From: Afipia sp. P52-10
GTDB lineage: Bacteria; Pseudomonadota; Alphaproteobacteria; Rhizobiales; Xanthobacteraceae
NCBI RefSeq assembly: GCF_000516555.1
Contig: NZ_AZSJ01000003.1
Coordinates: 1,706,811 to 1,751,582 of the forward strand
Reading direction: 5' to 3'
Length of the DNA stretch: 44,772 nucleotides
The position numbers and the translations under genes were made by a program. Shown here piece by piece: positions 1 to 8,763 of the stretch. The notes beneath the pieces are model-generated. The model was given only the letters and a program-made list of their open reading frames with translations. It did not search any database and was not told the DNA's origin. The first letter of the stretch is position 1; each line of letters opens with the position of its first letter.

Positions 1-2
1 CC

Positions 3-830
3 TGCCGCTACTGCTCCGACGCCCGTCCCAATCTTTGCATGGTGTCCACCGCGTCGCGTGCCGCGGGCACGCTGCAATCCGGCGCGCGGCGCCTGTTCTG
101 CGATGACGGCGGTGACCTGCATCACTACAGCGGCCTGTCGGTCTATGCGCAGTACGCGGTGGTCGCCGAAAGCTCGGTGGTGACCGTCGACAAGCGTGCG
201 CCGCTCAACGTCGCCTCGCTGTTCGGCTGCGCGGTGATGACCGGTGTCGGCGCGGTTGTGAACACGGCGCAGGTTGCGCCTGGGCGGAGCTCCGCGGTGG
301 TCGGCCTCGGCGGCGTCGGATTGAACTCGCTGTTGGCGCTGGTGGCTTCGGGCGCCTACCCGGTCATCGCCGCCGACGTGTTACCCGCGAAGCTGGAGCT
401 GGCGAAATCGCTTGGCGCGACACATACGGTGCTGGCCAACGACAAGAACGCGATTGCGCAGGTGCGTGATCTGACACGGGGCGGCGTGGACTTCGCCTTC
501 GAGATGGCGGGATCGCTGCCGGCGATGGACTTCGCCTACGCGATCACCGCGCGTGGCGGCACCACGGTCAGCGCCGGCCTGCCGAAGCCGGACGCGGCAA
601 TCGCCTATCCGCATGCGGCGATGGTAACCGACGAGCGCACCATCAAGGGCAGCTATATGGGAAGCTGCATCGCCCGCCGCGACATTCCGCGGTTCCTCGA
701 TCTGTACCTCGCGGGCAAGCTGCCCGTCGATAAGCTGCATGCGGGTGATCTGACGTTCGACGGCCTCAACGAAGGCTTCGACAAGCTCGCCGATGGCAGC
801 GTCGTGCGGCAGACATTGCGACCCAATTGA
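3..830 (+). CDS. Zinc-dependent alcohol dehydrogenase (MDR family), 5' truncated by window edge
   Basis: This is the C-terminal 275 residues of a medium-chain dehydrogenase/reductase that would oxidise an alcohol with NAD(P)+. The open frame runs in from the window edge, and the first visible residues (CRYCSDARPNLC) carry three cysteines of the structural zinc site of zinc alcohol dehydrogenases. An internal ATG follows directly but is not the start. A Rossmann motif (VGLGGVGLNS) binds the cofactor, and the ERTIKGSYMGSC segment is typical of the class III-like/benzyl alcohol branch. The catalytic zinc ligands lie upstream and cannot be checked. The DCC-family gene starts 35 bases downstream on the same strand, so co-transcription is likely. 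The substrate is unknown. Confidence 0.88.
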   Translation, partial: CRYCSDARPNLCMVSTASRAAGTLQSGARRLFCDDGGDLHHYSGLSVYAQYAVVAESSVVTVDKRAPLNVASLFGCAVMTGVGAVVNTAQVAPGRSSAVVGLGGVGLNSLLALVASGAYPVIAADVLPAKLELAKSLGATHTVLANDKNAIAQVRDLTRGGVDFAFEMAGSLPAMDFAYAITARGGTTVSAGLPKPDAAIAYPHAAMVTDERTIKGSYMGSCIARRDIPRFLDLYLAGKLPVDKLHAGDLTFDGLNEGFDKLADGSVVRQTLRPN

Positions 831-865
831 GCGGCGCGGCAGATGCCGCAGGTGAGGTGACAACG

Positions 866-1282
866 ATGTCTGCGCCGCGATGGCCCGACAACCATGTCAT
901 TCTCTATGACGGCATCTGCGTGTTCTGCTCGCGCTGGGTGCGCTTTATCGCGGCCCGCGACGGCGGACTGTTTCGCTTCACCGCGATCCAATCCGACTAT
1001 GGACGAAAGCTCGCGGAGACCTTCGGGATCGACACTTCAGATCCCGACACCAATGCGGTGGTCGTGAACAATGCCGTGCTGTTCAAATCGGATGCGACGT
1101 TGACGGTCCTCGGGATGTTGCCTGGGTGGCGCTGGGCGCGGATGCTGACACGCGTGCCGAAGCGATTGCGCGATGCAGTCTATGATCTGGTCGCGCGCAA
1201 CCGCTATCGGATCTTCGGGACCTATGACACATGCTTCGTCGGCGACGCATCGCTGCGCAAGCGCGTGCTCACCGAGATGTAA
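866..1282 (+). CDS. DCC-family (DUF393) thiol-disulfide oxidoreductase-like protein
   Basis: A 138-residue protein of the DCC/DUF393 family, thioredoxin-like proteins predicted to handle thiols; their substrates are mostly unknown. The family motif is near the N-terminus: D15-G-I-C18-V-F-C21, with a CxxC pair as the expected redox centre. The LPGWRWARMLTRVPKRLRDAVYDLVARNRYRIFG region matches the conserved C-terminal half in pattern. I chose the ATG at 866 because GGTGAGGTGA precedes it at good spacing; a TTG at 827 would overlap the stop of the dehydrogenase gene upstream. It probably shares a transcript with that gene. It runs convergently toward the amine oxidase gene, with 2 bases between the stops. 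Confidence 0.85.
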   Translation: MSAPRWPDNHVILYDGICVFCSRWVRFIAARDGGLFRFTAIQSDYGRKLAETFGIDTSDPDTNAVVVNNAVLFKSDATLTVLGMLPGWRWARMLTRVPKRLRDAVYDLVARNRYRIFGTYDTCFVGDASLRKRVLTEM

Positions 1283-1284
1283 GG

Positions 1285-2538
1285 TTAGGCCGCACGAACA
1301 GGGATCGTCGCCAGCGCTTCCTTCCCAGCCCGGATGCCGCTCTCCAGCGCGCCGTGACAGGTGGAGAAGAAGTTCGGCGATGTCGCCTCGCCGGCAAAGA
1401 ACAGCCGGTCGTCGACAGGCGTTGCCAGGATGGCGCGGTCGTCGGCATGGCCAGGTAAGGCATGCGAGTAGGATCCCGTCGCGAACCGATCATGCGCCCA
1501 GCGCGACGACGACAGCGGCCGCAGCTTCTTGCGGTAGGCTGAACCGAGCAGGGCGACGATCTCGTCGATCGCGGTTGCGGCCATGGCGCCCTCGCCGGCG
1601 TCTTCCAGTTCGCGCGCGAAGCGCCCGCCGAAGTAACCCTCGATGCTGGGGAAGCCCTGCGGCCGCAGGTGGTACGTGCCGGTGCCGACCTTCGTGGTCG
1701 AGCCGCGCAGGTTGCCGTCGCGCGGCAAGGCCTCGCCATCGTCGTCGAGCGCCAGCATCACCTTGTCGGCGAGGCCGAGAGGCAGGCCGCGCGTGGCCGC
1801 GATCTTGTCCGGCAGCGCGGGCGAGAAGCGCAGGGTTTCATCGGCGATCAGGTTCGTCGGAACGGTGACGATGACCTTGGTCGCGGTCAGCGTGCCGCGC
1901 GAGGTCTCGATGCGGATGCGCGCGCCCGCGTGATCGATCAGCCCGACCTGCGTATCGAAGGCGACCGGGCAGGTCGCGCCGTAGGCGGCCACCAGCGCGC
2001 CATAACCGCGCTTCACCCGCCAATTGACCTCGGTATCTTCATAAGCATCGATGTCGTAAATCGACACCCGATCCAGTTCGACACCGTTGATGTAGGTCGA
2101 AACGCAATCCAGCATCGCATTCCAGCGATTGCCCGGCAGCAGCAACGCGCTGGCGGGCCGGTCCGGCCCTTCTTCAGCCGCTTTCTCGGCGCGGGCATAG
2201 AACGCCTCCATCTCCCGCAGATACGCCTCGCGCTCGTGCTGCGGAAATCCGATGTTGAACGTCTGTTGGCTCCAATGCGGACGGCTGCGGTCGATATCGA
2301 AGCCGAGCCGGGTGGCGATCGCGACGAACGGGTTCTTGTCGGCCGAATGCAGCCAGCCGCAACCCACGTCGAAGACGATGCCGTTCTCGAGCTGGCGGGT
2401 GAAAGCTCGGCCGCCAAGCCGGTCGCGGGCTTCCAGCAGGATTACGCGCAGGCCGCTCGCCTCCAGCGCGCGCGCTGCGCCGATGCCGGCAGCGCCTGCG
2501 CCGATGATGGCAACGTCAACGTCGGACGGCAGCGGCAT
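1285..2538 (-). CDS. Flavin-containing amine oxidase (FAD-dependent oxidoreductase)
   Basis: A 417-residue flavoprotein of the monoamine oxidase/amine oxidoreductase superfamily, expected to oxidise an amine or similar substrate with O2 or another acceptor. The N-terminus holds the dinucleotide-binding fold (AIIGAGAAGIG, residues about 10-20), followed by LLEARDRLGGR, the second FAD signature. The C-terminus has the closing FAD motif FAGEATSPNFFSTCHGALES near residues 380-400. There is no signal peptide, so it is probably cytoplasmic. A plausible -10 (TATATT on the minus strand, near 2607) lies upstream, but the -35 is poor. Its substrate cannot be read from the sequence; a carotenoid- or polyamine-type oxidase is also possible. 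Confidence 0.85.
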   Translation of the reverse strand: MPLPSDVDVAIIGAGAAGIGAARALEASGLRVILLEARDRLGGRAFTRQLENGIVFDVGCGWLHSADKNPFVAIATRLGFDIDRSRPHWSQQTFNIGFPQHEREAYLREMEAFYARAEKAAEEGPDRPASALLLPGNRWNAMLDCVSTYINGVELDRVSIYDIDAYEDTEVNWRVKRGYGALVAAYGATCPVAFDTQVGLIDHAGARIRIETSRGTLTATKVIVTVPTNLIADETLRFSPALPDKIAATRGLPLGLADKVMLALDDDGEALPRDGNLRGSTTKVGTGTYHLRPQGFPSIEGYFGGRFARELEDAGEGAMAATAIDEIVALLGSAYRKKLRPLSSSRWAHDRFATGSYSHALPGHADDRAILATPVDDRLFFAGEATSPNFFSTCHGALESGIRAGKEALATIPVRAA

Positions 2539-2665
2539 GGTGAATCCGATAGCCTATGGGCGAGAGTTGTCGGCTGCCGGGTGGGAACCCGGCGACTGAC
2601 CTCAATATATGATCTTACGATCGTTTGCGCGACGCGTGTCAGCAGCAAGGATGACCGATGGCAGA

Positions 2666-2688
2666 CATGCGCTTGCGGTAAGCGCATG
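2666..2688 (-). terminator. Hairpin after typA
   Basis: A perfect 9-bp inverted repeat (CATGCGCTT / AAGCGCATG) with a 5-base loop lies 17 bases beyond the typA stop codon. No U-tract follows on the minus strand, so it may be a weak or Rho-assisted terminator or an mRNA-end stabiliser. Confidence 0.4.
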
Positions 2689-2704
2689 CCTGGGATGGGG
2701 ACCG

Positions 2705-4534
2705 TCAGCCCGCCAGCGCTTCCTTGGACTTCTCGGCCCGCTTGCGGTCGTTGGGATCGAGCAGCTTCTTGCGCAGCCGGATGGATTTCGGCGTCACTTC
2801 CACCAGTTCGTCGTCTTCGATGTAGGCGAGCGCCTTCTCCAGTGACATCTTGATCGGCGGCGTCAGCCGCACCGCCTCGTCCTTCGAGGTGGTGCGGATG
2901 TTGGTGAGCTGCTTGCCCTTCAGCACGTTGATCTCGAGATCGTTGTCACGGGTATGCTCGCCGACGATCATGCCGCGATAGACGCGCCAGCCCGGCTCGA
3001 TCATCATCGGGCCGCGGTCTTCCAGCTTCCACATGGCGTAGGCCACCGCCTCACCCTGTTCGTTGGAGATCAGCACGCCGTTGCGGCGGCCGGGGATGTC
3101 GCCCTTATAAGGGGCGTAGCCGTGGAACAGCCGGTTCATCACCGCCGTCCCACGCGTGTCGGTCAGCAGTTCGCCCTGATAGCCGATCAGGCCACGGGTC
3201 GGAGCGTAGAACACGAGCCGCAGACGGTTGCCGCCCGACGGCTTCATCTCGATCATCTCCGCCTTGCGCTCGCTCATCTTCTGCACGACGACGCCGGAAT
3301 GCTCCTCGTCGACGTCGATGACGACCTCCTCGACCGGTTCGGTCCAGCCGCCGGTGGCCTCGTCCTTCTGCAGAACCACACGCGGACGCGATACCGACAG
3401 TTCGAAGCCTTCGCGGCGCATGTTCTCGATCAGAATCGCGAGTTGCAGTTCGCCGCGGCCGGAGACTTCCATCGAGTCCTTGTCGTCGGCCTCGGTCACG
3501 CGCAGCGCGACGTTGCCTTCCGCTTCGCGCAGCAACCGGTCGCGAATCATGCGGCTGGTCACCTTGTCGCCTTCGGTGCCGGCGAGCGGTGAGTTGTTGA
3601 CGATGAAGGACATCGATACGGTCGGCGGATCGATCGGCTGCGCGACCAGCGGCGTTTCGACGCTCGGGTCGCAGAAGGTGTCGGCAACGGTGCCTTTGGT
3701 CAGACCGGCGATGGCGACGATGTCGCCGGCTTCCGCCTCGTCGAGCGGAATGCGCTCGATGCCGCGGAACGCGAGAATCTTCGAAATCCGGCCCTGTTCG
3801 ATCAGCTTGCCGTCGCGACTCATCGCCTTGATCGCCTGGTTCGGCTTGATGATGCCGGAGGTGATGCGGCCGGTGATCAGGCGGCCGAGATAGGGATTGG
3901 ACTCCAGGATCGTGCCGATCATGCGGAACGGTCCGTCCTCGACCACCGGCGGTGCAACGTGGCGCAGCACCAGGTCGAACAGCGGCTGCATGCCGGCATC
4001 CTGCGGCCCGTCCGGGCTCTCGGCCATCCAGCCCTGCTTGGCGGAGCCGTAGAGAATCGGGAAGTCGAGCTGCTCGTCGGTGGCGTCGAGTGCCGCAAAC
4101 AGGTCGAACACTTCGTTCACGACTTCGGTCGCCCGTGCGTCGGGACGATCGACCTTGTTGATCACGACGATCGGCTTCAGGCCGACCTTGAGCGCCTTCG
4201 AAACCACGAACTTGGTTTGCGGCAGCGGGCCTTCGGCGGCATCGACCAGCACCAGGGCGCCGTCCACCATGTTCAGGATGCGCTCGACCTCGCCACCGAA
4301 GTCGGCGTGGCCTGGCGTGTCGACGATGTTGATGCGGGTGTCCTTCCACTGCACCGAAGCGGCCTTGGCCAGAATGGTGATGCCGCGCTCGCGCTCGATG
4401 TCGTTGGAGTCCATCGCGCGTTCGGCGACACGCTGGTTTTCGCGGAATGTGCCAGATTGCTGCAGCAGGCGATCGACGAGTGTGGTCTTGCCATGATCGA
4501 CGTGGGCGATGATGGCGACGTTGCGCAAATTCAT
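2705..4534 (-). CDS. typA: Ribosome-associated GTPase TypA/BipA
   Basis: A 609-residue translational GTPase of the EF-G-like TypA/BipA family, which binds the 70S ribosome and supports 50S assembly and stress or low-temperature growth. The G-domain motifs are all present: AHVDHGKTT (P-loop, near residue 9), DTPGHADF (G3) and NKVDRPDA (G4). The TypA-specific C-terminal region is complete (for example [15 protein letters not shown] and the ending [15 protein letters not shown]). The length matches the family. The start is the conserved [16 protein letters not shown]-terminus; no strong ribosome binding site precedes it. The upstream TAXI gene is on the same strand but 292 bases away, with two hairpins between, so typA probably has its own promoter. 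Confidence 0.97.
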   Translation of the reverse strand: MNLRNVAIIAHVDHGKTTLVDRLLQQSGTFRENQRVAERAMDSNDIERERGITILAKAASVQWKDTRINIVDTPGHADFGGEVERILNMVDGALVLVDAAEGPLPQTKFVVSKALKVGLKPIVVINKVDRPDARATEVVNEVFDLFAALDATDEQLDFPILYGSAKQGWMAESPDGPQDAGMQPLFDLVLRHVAPPVVEDGPFRMIGTILESNPYLGRLITGRITSGIIKPNQAIKAMSRDGKLIEQGRISKILAFRGIERIPLDEAEAGDIVAIAGLTKGTVADTFCDPSVETPLVAQPIDPPTVSMSFIVNNSPLAGTEGDKVTSRMIRDRLLREAEGNVALRVTEADDKDSMEVSGRGELQLAILIENMRREGFELSVSRPRVVLQKDEATGGWTEPVEEVVIDVDEEHSGVVVQKMSERKAEMIEMKPSGGNRLRLVFYAPTRGLIGYQGELLTDTRGTAVMNRLFHGYAPYKGDIPGRRNGVLISNEQGEAVAYAMWKLEDRGPMMIEPGWRVYRGMIVGEHTRDNDLEINVLKGKQLTNIRTTSKDEAVRLTPPIKMSLEKALAYIEDDELVEVTPKSIRLRKKLLDPNDRKRAEKSKEALAG

Positions 4535-4617
4535 AGGGTCTACCGGTTATGATCGCAGCGCTCCGGCAGAACCTGCCGAATGGATGACGCCGCGGATCTC
4601 ATTGTTCGGGAACGATC

Positions 4618-4649
4618 ACGTCCGAAAACCGGGACCGCTTTTCGGACGT
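4618..4649. repeat. Palindromic intergenic element, 11-bp perfect stem
   Basis: ACGTCCGAAAA (4618-4628) and TTTTCGGACGT (4639-4649) form a perfect inverted repeat around a 10-base loop. The left flank is GATC and the right flank CATGC. The unit looks like palindromic intergenic elements I remember from Bradyrhizobium-type genomes (GATCATG-ends, CCGAAAACCGG...TTTTCGG core); that link is from memory. It lies about 84 bases before the typA start, in the likely typA leader. Confidence 0.6.
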
Positions 4650-4682
4650 CATGCCCAGCCACGCCGCCCTCAGAAACAGCGA

Positions 4683-4704
4683 GCCCGGCCTTCTGGGACC
4701 GGGC
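4683..4704 (-). terminator. Candidate terminator of the TAXI receptor gene
   Basis: GCCCGG / CCGGGC arms with a 10-base loop. On the minus strand the hairpin is followed by a moderately T-rich stretch (TCGCTGTTTC). It lies 123 bases past the TAXI gene stop. Confidence 0.35.
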
Positions 4705-4826
4705 ACTCGGGGGACGCGCTGCGGCGCAATATAGTCAGAAATCGTCCGAGAACAACGGCTTTTGCAGGAGCTCCGGCACCGAAATTTGGACTTTCTGGCC
4801 CGGAAACTCCCGGAACCGGCCAAGGG

Positions 4827-6317
4827 TCAGACCACGGCGGGCCGGGAGGGGCGAACCGAGGGCACCAGCGGCGTCGGATCGGTGGCCAGGAACAGGCGCC
4901 GGTCGGCAACGGCATTGTGGAACTGCTCAAGCGCGATCTGGAAGGCTGTCAGCGTTCCGGTCTCGATCGCGCCGTGTTCGTAGCAATCCAGCGTGTTGCG
5001 GAGAATGTCGTCGGCTTCCGCCTGCAGCTGGTCCAGTTCTTCGTGCGAGGCCGCCTTGCGCGCCTGCGTCAGCATTTGCAGCAGCCGCTCCCGCAGCGAC
5101 GAGTTGGTGGTCCGGTCGTCCTTCTTCAGGTAGCTCACCGACCAGGCGCCCAGCGAGCCGAGGACCGACACCGCCATGATGCTCCACCAGATCAGGTCGC
5201 TGTAGGTCTCCATGAAGGTCTTTTCTTCGCCATCGACGTAGGCGGCGGCGCCGGGATGAACCGGAATCGCGGCGTCCTTGTCGGTGTCGGGCACCTCGAT
5301 CTTGGCGGCGGAGGGATTCTCCGCGATCAGCGCCTGCCGCATCGAGAACAGCTGCCGCGTGAAGGCCGTCACGACCGAATCGGGCAGGGTCTTGCGCGCG
5401 ACGATGTGGTGCGAGAAGCCGATGGTCTTGATGGTCTCGTCGGGCCGTGCGGGTGCTCCGCCAAAGGCGCCGGGGGCGATCTCGGTCGATTCGTAGATCG
5501 GATCGTTGTTGGCGATCACGTCGGCGGAATCGATCGGCAGAAAGATCGGTGCGCCGCCATCGCGCGCCGATGCCGCCACCGCGTCCGAGGTGATCCGGCT
5601 GTTGGGTGGGCCGACCGCGACCAGGGCATCGACCTTGTTGTTGCGGACCGCCTCGGCGACTTCATTCGCCGAGAACTGCAAGATCGCGACCTTGTCGATG
5701 GCGACGCCGTACTGCTTCAGGATCACGCGCAGCACGTTCACGTTCGATTGGCTGCGGCCGATGATGCCGATCCTGTGGCCGGCCAGATTGTCGATCCGCT
5801 TGATCTTCTGTTCCGGCGGCGCGCGTTTGGCGCCCTTGGCCGCGGCAACGGCAGGAGCCGGCGGCAGCCAGATGGCAACGATGTTCTTGCGCAGCGTCGC
5901 GACGGCCTGCGAGTCCTTCGGGAGCTTCTGGTCGCCGCGAACCACGGCGAGGTCGGCCTGACCGGCATCGAGAGCCACGGCGCTTTGCACCGAGCCGTCC
6001 GTCGGCACGAGGCGCAGGCGGATCGAGCTGCGGTCACGTCCGGCACCTTGCGGGTCGAACACCCGGGCGATCGACTGCACGACCTTGAAGTCTTCGCTGT
6101 TAGGAGGGCCGATCGCGATCCGCACCGTAACCGGACGGTTGAAGTAATAGATCGTTGCTCCGATCGCCGATGCCGCGGCGATCGCGCCCGCGACCAAGGA
6201 CAGGATCGTCATGGCTCTTGGCCCGCGATGACGCGGAGCCGGTGTTCCGCCTGCTCCGAGCGAGCTATCGGCAGCCATCGATCGGGAAAAGAGCTGGCGC
6301 AGGGTCAGAGGCGTCAT
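4827..6317 (-). CDS. Membrane-anchored TAXI-family solute-binding protein
   Basis: A 496-residue protein containing a TAXI-type (TRAP transporter immunogenic) solute-binding domain at about residues 64-370, including VRIAIGPPNSEDF, an NLAGHRIGIIG strand-turn and the late IPVHPGAAAYV motif typical of the family. It is much longer than usual receptors (about 320-340 residues). An N-terminal membrane segment (about 37-58) and a second one (about 375-397) flank the domain, and a hydrophilic, possibly helical tail of about 100 residues follows. No TRAP permease gene (DctQM or fused) lies nearby, so its partner is elsewhere or it acts as a sensor. On the minus strand, TATACT at 6347-6342 could be a -10. 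The divergent neighbour is phhB. Confidence 0.85.
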   Translation of the reverse strand: MTPLTLRQLFSRSMAADSSLGAGGTPAPRHRGPRAMTILSLVAGAIAAASAIGATIYYFNRPVTVRIAIGPPNSEDFKVVQSIARVFDPQGAGRDRSSIRLRLVPTDGSVQSAVALDAGQADLAVVRGDQKLPKDSQAVATLRKNIVAIWLPPAPAVAAAKGAKRAPPEQKIKRIDNLAGHRIGIIGRSQSNVNVLRVILKQYGVAIDKVAILQFSANEVAEAVRNNKVDALVAVGPPNSRITSDAVAASARDGGAPIFLPIDSADVIANNDPIYESTEIAPGAFGGAPARPDETIKTIGFSHHIVARKTLPDSVVTAFTRQLFSMRQALIAENPSAAKIEVPDTDKDAAIPVHPGAAAYVDGEEKTFMETYSDLIWWSIMAVSVLGSLGAWSVSYLKKDDRTTNSSLRERLLQMLTQARKAASHEELDQLQAEADDILRNTLDCYEHGAIETGTLTAFQIALEQFHNAVADRRLFLATDPTPLVPSVRPSRPAVV

Positions 6318-6492
6318 CCCACGAAGGTGCTTTCAACGGACAGTATAGCAAACTTTGCCGCTCTCACGCAGTTCCGCGATCGCGCCTGGGTTGGCATCGC
6401 GGAGACATCCATGCGGTTCGGGCCGATATCGCGTCCGGCCGTGAACCAAGACGGCCGCATATGGTAATTATAAGGCAGTGAAGGAGACCCGC

Positions 6493-6786
6493 ATGACCGA
6501 GAAACTGACTGGCGAATCCCGCCGCACCGCGCTTGCGACATTGTCCGGCTGGGCCGAGGTTCCGGGCCGGGACGCGATCACAAAGACATTTGTTTTCAAA
6601 GACTTCAATGAAGCTTTCGGGTTCATGAGCCGGGTTGCGCTGGTGGCCGAGAAGCGGGATCACCATCCTGAATGGCGCAATGTCTACAAGACCGTGGAGG
6701 TGGTGCTGGCGACCCACGATGCGGGCGGCCTGACAGCCAAGGACATCGCGCTCGCGGAAGCGATGGACCGCATCGCCCGGATCTAA
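6493..6786 (+). CDS. phhB: 4a-hydroxytetrahydrobiopterin (pterin-4a-carbinolamine) dehydratase
   Basis: A 97-residue protein of the PCD/DCoH family that dehydrates 4a-hydroxytetrahydropterin formed by aromatic amino acid hydroxylases, recycling the cofactor. The catalytic signature DHHPEW lies mid-protein, followed by the family pattern [19 protein letters not shown]. The length is normal. The start at 6493 is supported by AAGGAGA at 6481-6487; an upstream GTG at 6478 would place that site inside the coding region. No phenylalanine hydroxylase gene lies next to it. In some bacteria these proteins also serve in molybdopterin-related contexts, but the sequence gives no reason to prefer that. 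Confidence 0.93.
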   Translation: MTEKLTGESRRTALATLSGWAEVPGRDAITKTFVFKDFNEAFGFMSRVALVAEKRDHHPEWRNVYKTVEVVLATHDAGGLTAKDIALAEAMDRIARI

Positions 6787-7047
6787 GGGGTTCGGGTCCA
6801 ACATTTGCGTCCAGCTACATCCGGCTGCGTCCACCGTGGCCAGGATCCCCTGTTGGAATCGAAAACCGCTCGGAACCATAGGAGCTTAACGGAGCTTGGA
6901 TTTTGCGCGACCGCGGCCGAGTGAGGTGCGAATACCGAATCCGCGCCACGCGCCGTTCATCTTGCAAACGCCCGCGCCGCTCACCAATTTTTGACTGCGT
7001 TCGCCGGCACCCGCCATGCGGACCGGTGTGACGAGGGTTGCCGAGCA

Positions 7048-7467
7048 ATGGCCATGCATCACGCGACAGATGGCGCGACCGACTTCAACGCGGAGGATTT
7101 CGAGCCCGCGCGCAAGCTCGCGCAGGACAGCGAGAGTGTGCGCCGGCGCTTTAAGGCGAAGTTCAAGCGGTTCGCGGCGCGGCTGCCGTTCGCCGAGGAC
7201 CTGCTGGCCGCCTACTATTGCGCCTTCGATCGCCAGACGCCACGCCATGTGCAGCTGTCGCTGCTCGGTGCGTTGGCCTACTTCGTACTGCCGTTCGATT
7301 TCGTTCCGGACATCCTGCCGATGCTCGGCTTCACCGACGATGCGGCGGTGCTGGTGACGGCGTTGCGGCTGGTGGCGACTCACATCCGCCCCGACCATCG
7401 CGAGGCCGCGCGGCAGGCTTTGGCGCGCGGGACCGAAGGCGATCTCGACAATCCCGCTGGTGCCTGA
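7048..7467 (+). CDS. DUF1232 (YkvA-type) membrane-associated protein
   Basis: A 139-residue protein carrying the DUF1232 domain, a short hydrophobic module of unknown function found in YkvA-like proteins. The hallmark is LPFDFVPDILPMLGFTDDAA, which follows the P-x-D-hh-P-D-hh-P-hh-G-hh-D-D pattern. The N-terminal half is basic and hydrophilic (RRRFKAKFKRFAARLPFAED). I chose the ATG at 7048, with GAGGG upstream at slightly long spacing; a second ATG at 7054 and an upstream TTG at 6991 are alternatives. A strong terminator begins right after its stop codon. It is convergent with the quinone oxidoreductase gene. The 261-base gap to phhB shows no gene. Confidence 0.85.
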   Translation: MAMHHATDGATDFNAEDFEPARKLAQDSESVRRRFKAKFKRFAARLPFAEDLLAAYYCAFDRQTPRHVQLSLLGALAYFVLPFDFVPDILPMLGFTDDAAVLVTALRLVATHIRPDHREAARQALARGTEGDLDNPAGA

Positions 7468-7507
7468 AGCTGCGGTTCACCCGAAGCGAACCGCAGCTCT
7501 ATTTTTC
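7468..7507 (+). terminator. Rho-independent terminator after the DUF1232 gene
   Basis: An 11-bp perfect stem (AGCTGCGGTTC, 7468-7478; GAACCGCAGCT, 7488-7498) with a 9-base loop is followed by CTATTTTTC. It is one of the best-formed terminators in the window and lies directly after the TGA. Confidence 0.88.
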
Positions 7508-7553
7508 AGCGGGATCTGGCCGAAAATCATCTCCGGCTCTTCGCGGTCATGCA

Positions 7554-8528
7554 TCAGGGATGCAGGATGACCTTGCCCATTGCCTGACGGCTTGAAAGCA
7601 CAGCCATTGCCTCGGCCGTTTTCGCCAGCGGGAAAGTGGCATGCACGTGCGAGGAGAGTTTTCCGTCCGCCGCCCATTGCACGATCTTCTCCAGGTTGGC
7701 GCGGCTCTTGTCCGGGAAGGCCTTGTTGAAGCCGCCCCAGAACACGCCGCGGATGTCGCAGCTCTTCAGCAGCGCGAGGTTGAGCGGGATGCGCGGGATC
7801 GGTCCCGAGGCGAAGCCGATCACCAGCAGGCGTCCCTCCCAGCCGAGCGAGCGCAGGGCCGCCTCGGTGAAATCGCCGCCGACCGGATCGAACACGATGT
7901 CGATGCCTTTCGTGCCGCCGATCTTCTTCAGGCCTTCCTTCAGATCGTTCGTCGCGTAATTGAACAGGATGTCAGCGCCGTGCTGCTTGCAGAACTGGAG
8001 CTTCTCGTCCGACGAGGCGCAAGCGACAACACGCAAGCCCATCAGCTTGCCGAGTTCGATCGCTGCAAGGCCGGTGCCGCCTGCGGCGCCAAGCACCACC
8101 AACGTTTCGCCCGGCTTCGGATCGGCGCGATCTTCCAGCGCATGCAGCGCGGTCGAGTAGATGAGGATGACACCAGCCGCGCGATCGTAGTCGAGCGAGT
8201 CGGGAATCTTGACCGTCAGTGCGGCATCGGCGGCAACCTTCTCGCGCGCGCCGTTGTAGCCGATCGAGGAGACGACGCGGTCGCCGACCTTCAGATCGGT
8301 GACGCCTTCGCCGACGCTCTCGATCACCCCTGCGATCTCAGCCGCCGGCGAGAACGGAAACGGCGGCTTGGTCTGATACTTTCCCTGCACCATCAGGATG
8401 TCGAAGAAGTTCAATGCCGCGGCCTTGATCGCGATCACGACCTGGCCTGGACCCGCAACCGGATCGGGCAGATCGCCGAGGACGAGATCGGCAGGTTCGC
8501 ACCATTGCGAGCAGATGATGGCCTTCAT
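7554..8528 (-). CDS. Zinc-free NADPH:quinone oxidoreductase-like MDR protein
   Basis: A 324-residue medium-chain reductase of the zinc-independent quinone oxidoreductase/enoyl reductase branch, expected to reduce quinones or activated double bonds with NADPH. The N-terminal GroES-like fold shows ALNFFDILMVQGKY and PFSPAAEIAGVIESVG; the cofactor site is VLGAAGGTGLAAIELGK. The zinc-ligand cysteines of alcohol dehydrogenases are absent. The end VLSSRQAMGKVILHP is typical of the family. It is convergent with the DUF1232 gene and divergent from the IalB-like gene across 235 bases. The substrate is unknown. Confidence 0.9.
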   Translation of the reverse strand: MKAIICSQWCEPADLVLGDLPDPVAGPGQVVIAIKAAALNFFDILMVQGKYQTKPPFPFSPAAEIAGVIESVGEGVTDLKVGDRVVSSIGYNGAREKVAADAALTVKIPDSLDYDRAAGVILIYSTALHALEDRADPKPGETLVVLGAAGGTGLAAIELGKLMGLRVVACASSDEKLQFCKQHGADILFNYATNDLKEGLKKIGGTKGIDIVFDPVGGDFTEAALRSLGWEGRLLVIGFASGPIPRIPLNLALLKSCDIRGVFWGGFNKAFPDKSRANLEKIVQWAADGKLSSHVHATFPLAKTAEAMAVLSSRQAMGKVILHP

Positions 8529-8763
8529 GCAGCACCACGCGATTATGAGTGTTGATCGGGTCGCTGTTCATGGCGGATTTGCGCGGGTCCGACAATCCTC
8601 ATCGTCGGTGCGGCTGTCGTGCGCGAGCATGCGCGCATGTGCGGTCGGGCCGCAGGCGAGAGGCGCGAAGCTTCACAATTTTGCCGTTCCCGTCTATTCC
8701 ATTTGCGCAGCCGGATTCTGCGGAACTGGCTCGGAAAGCCCTGATTTGAGCGAGGTTCTTGAG

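Noticed and set aside
1669-2853. A 394-codon plus-strand frame opposite the amine oxidase gene
   Set aside because: No motif, and it runs across the gap into typA; the minus strand holds the FAD signatures.
4509-6467. A plus-strand open frame of 652 codons opposite the TAXI receptor gene
   Set aside because: Low-complexity Arg/Gly/Asp composition, no motif, and the opposite strand encodes a coherent TAXI protein.
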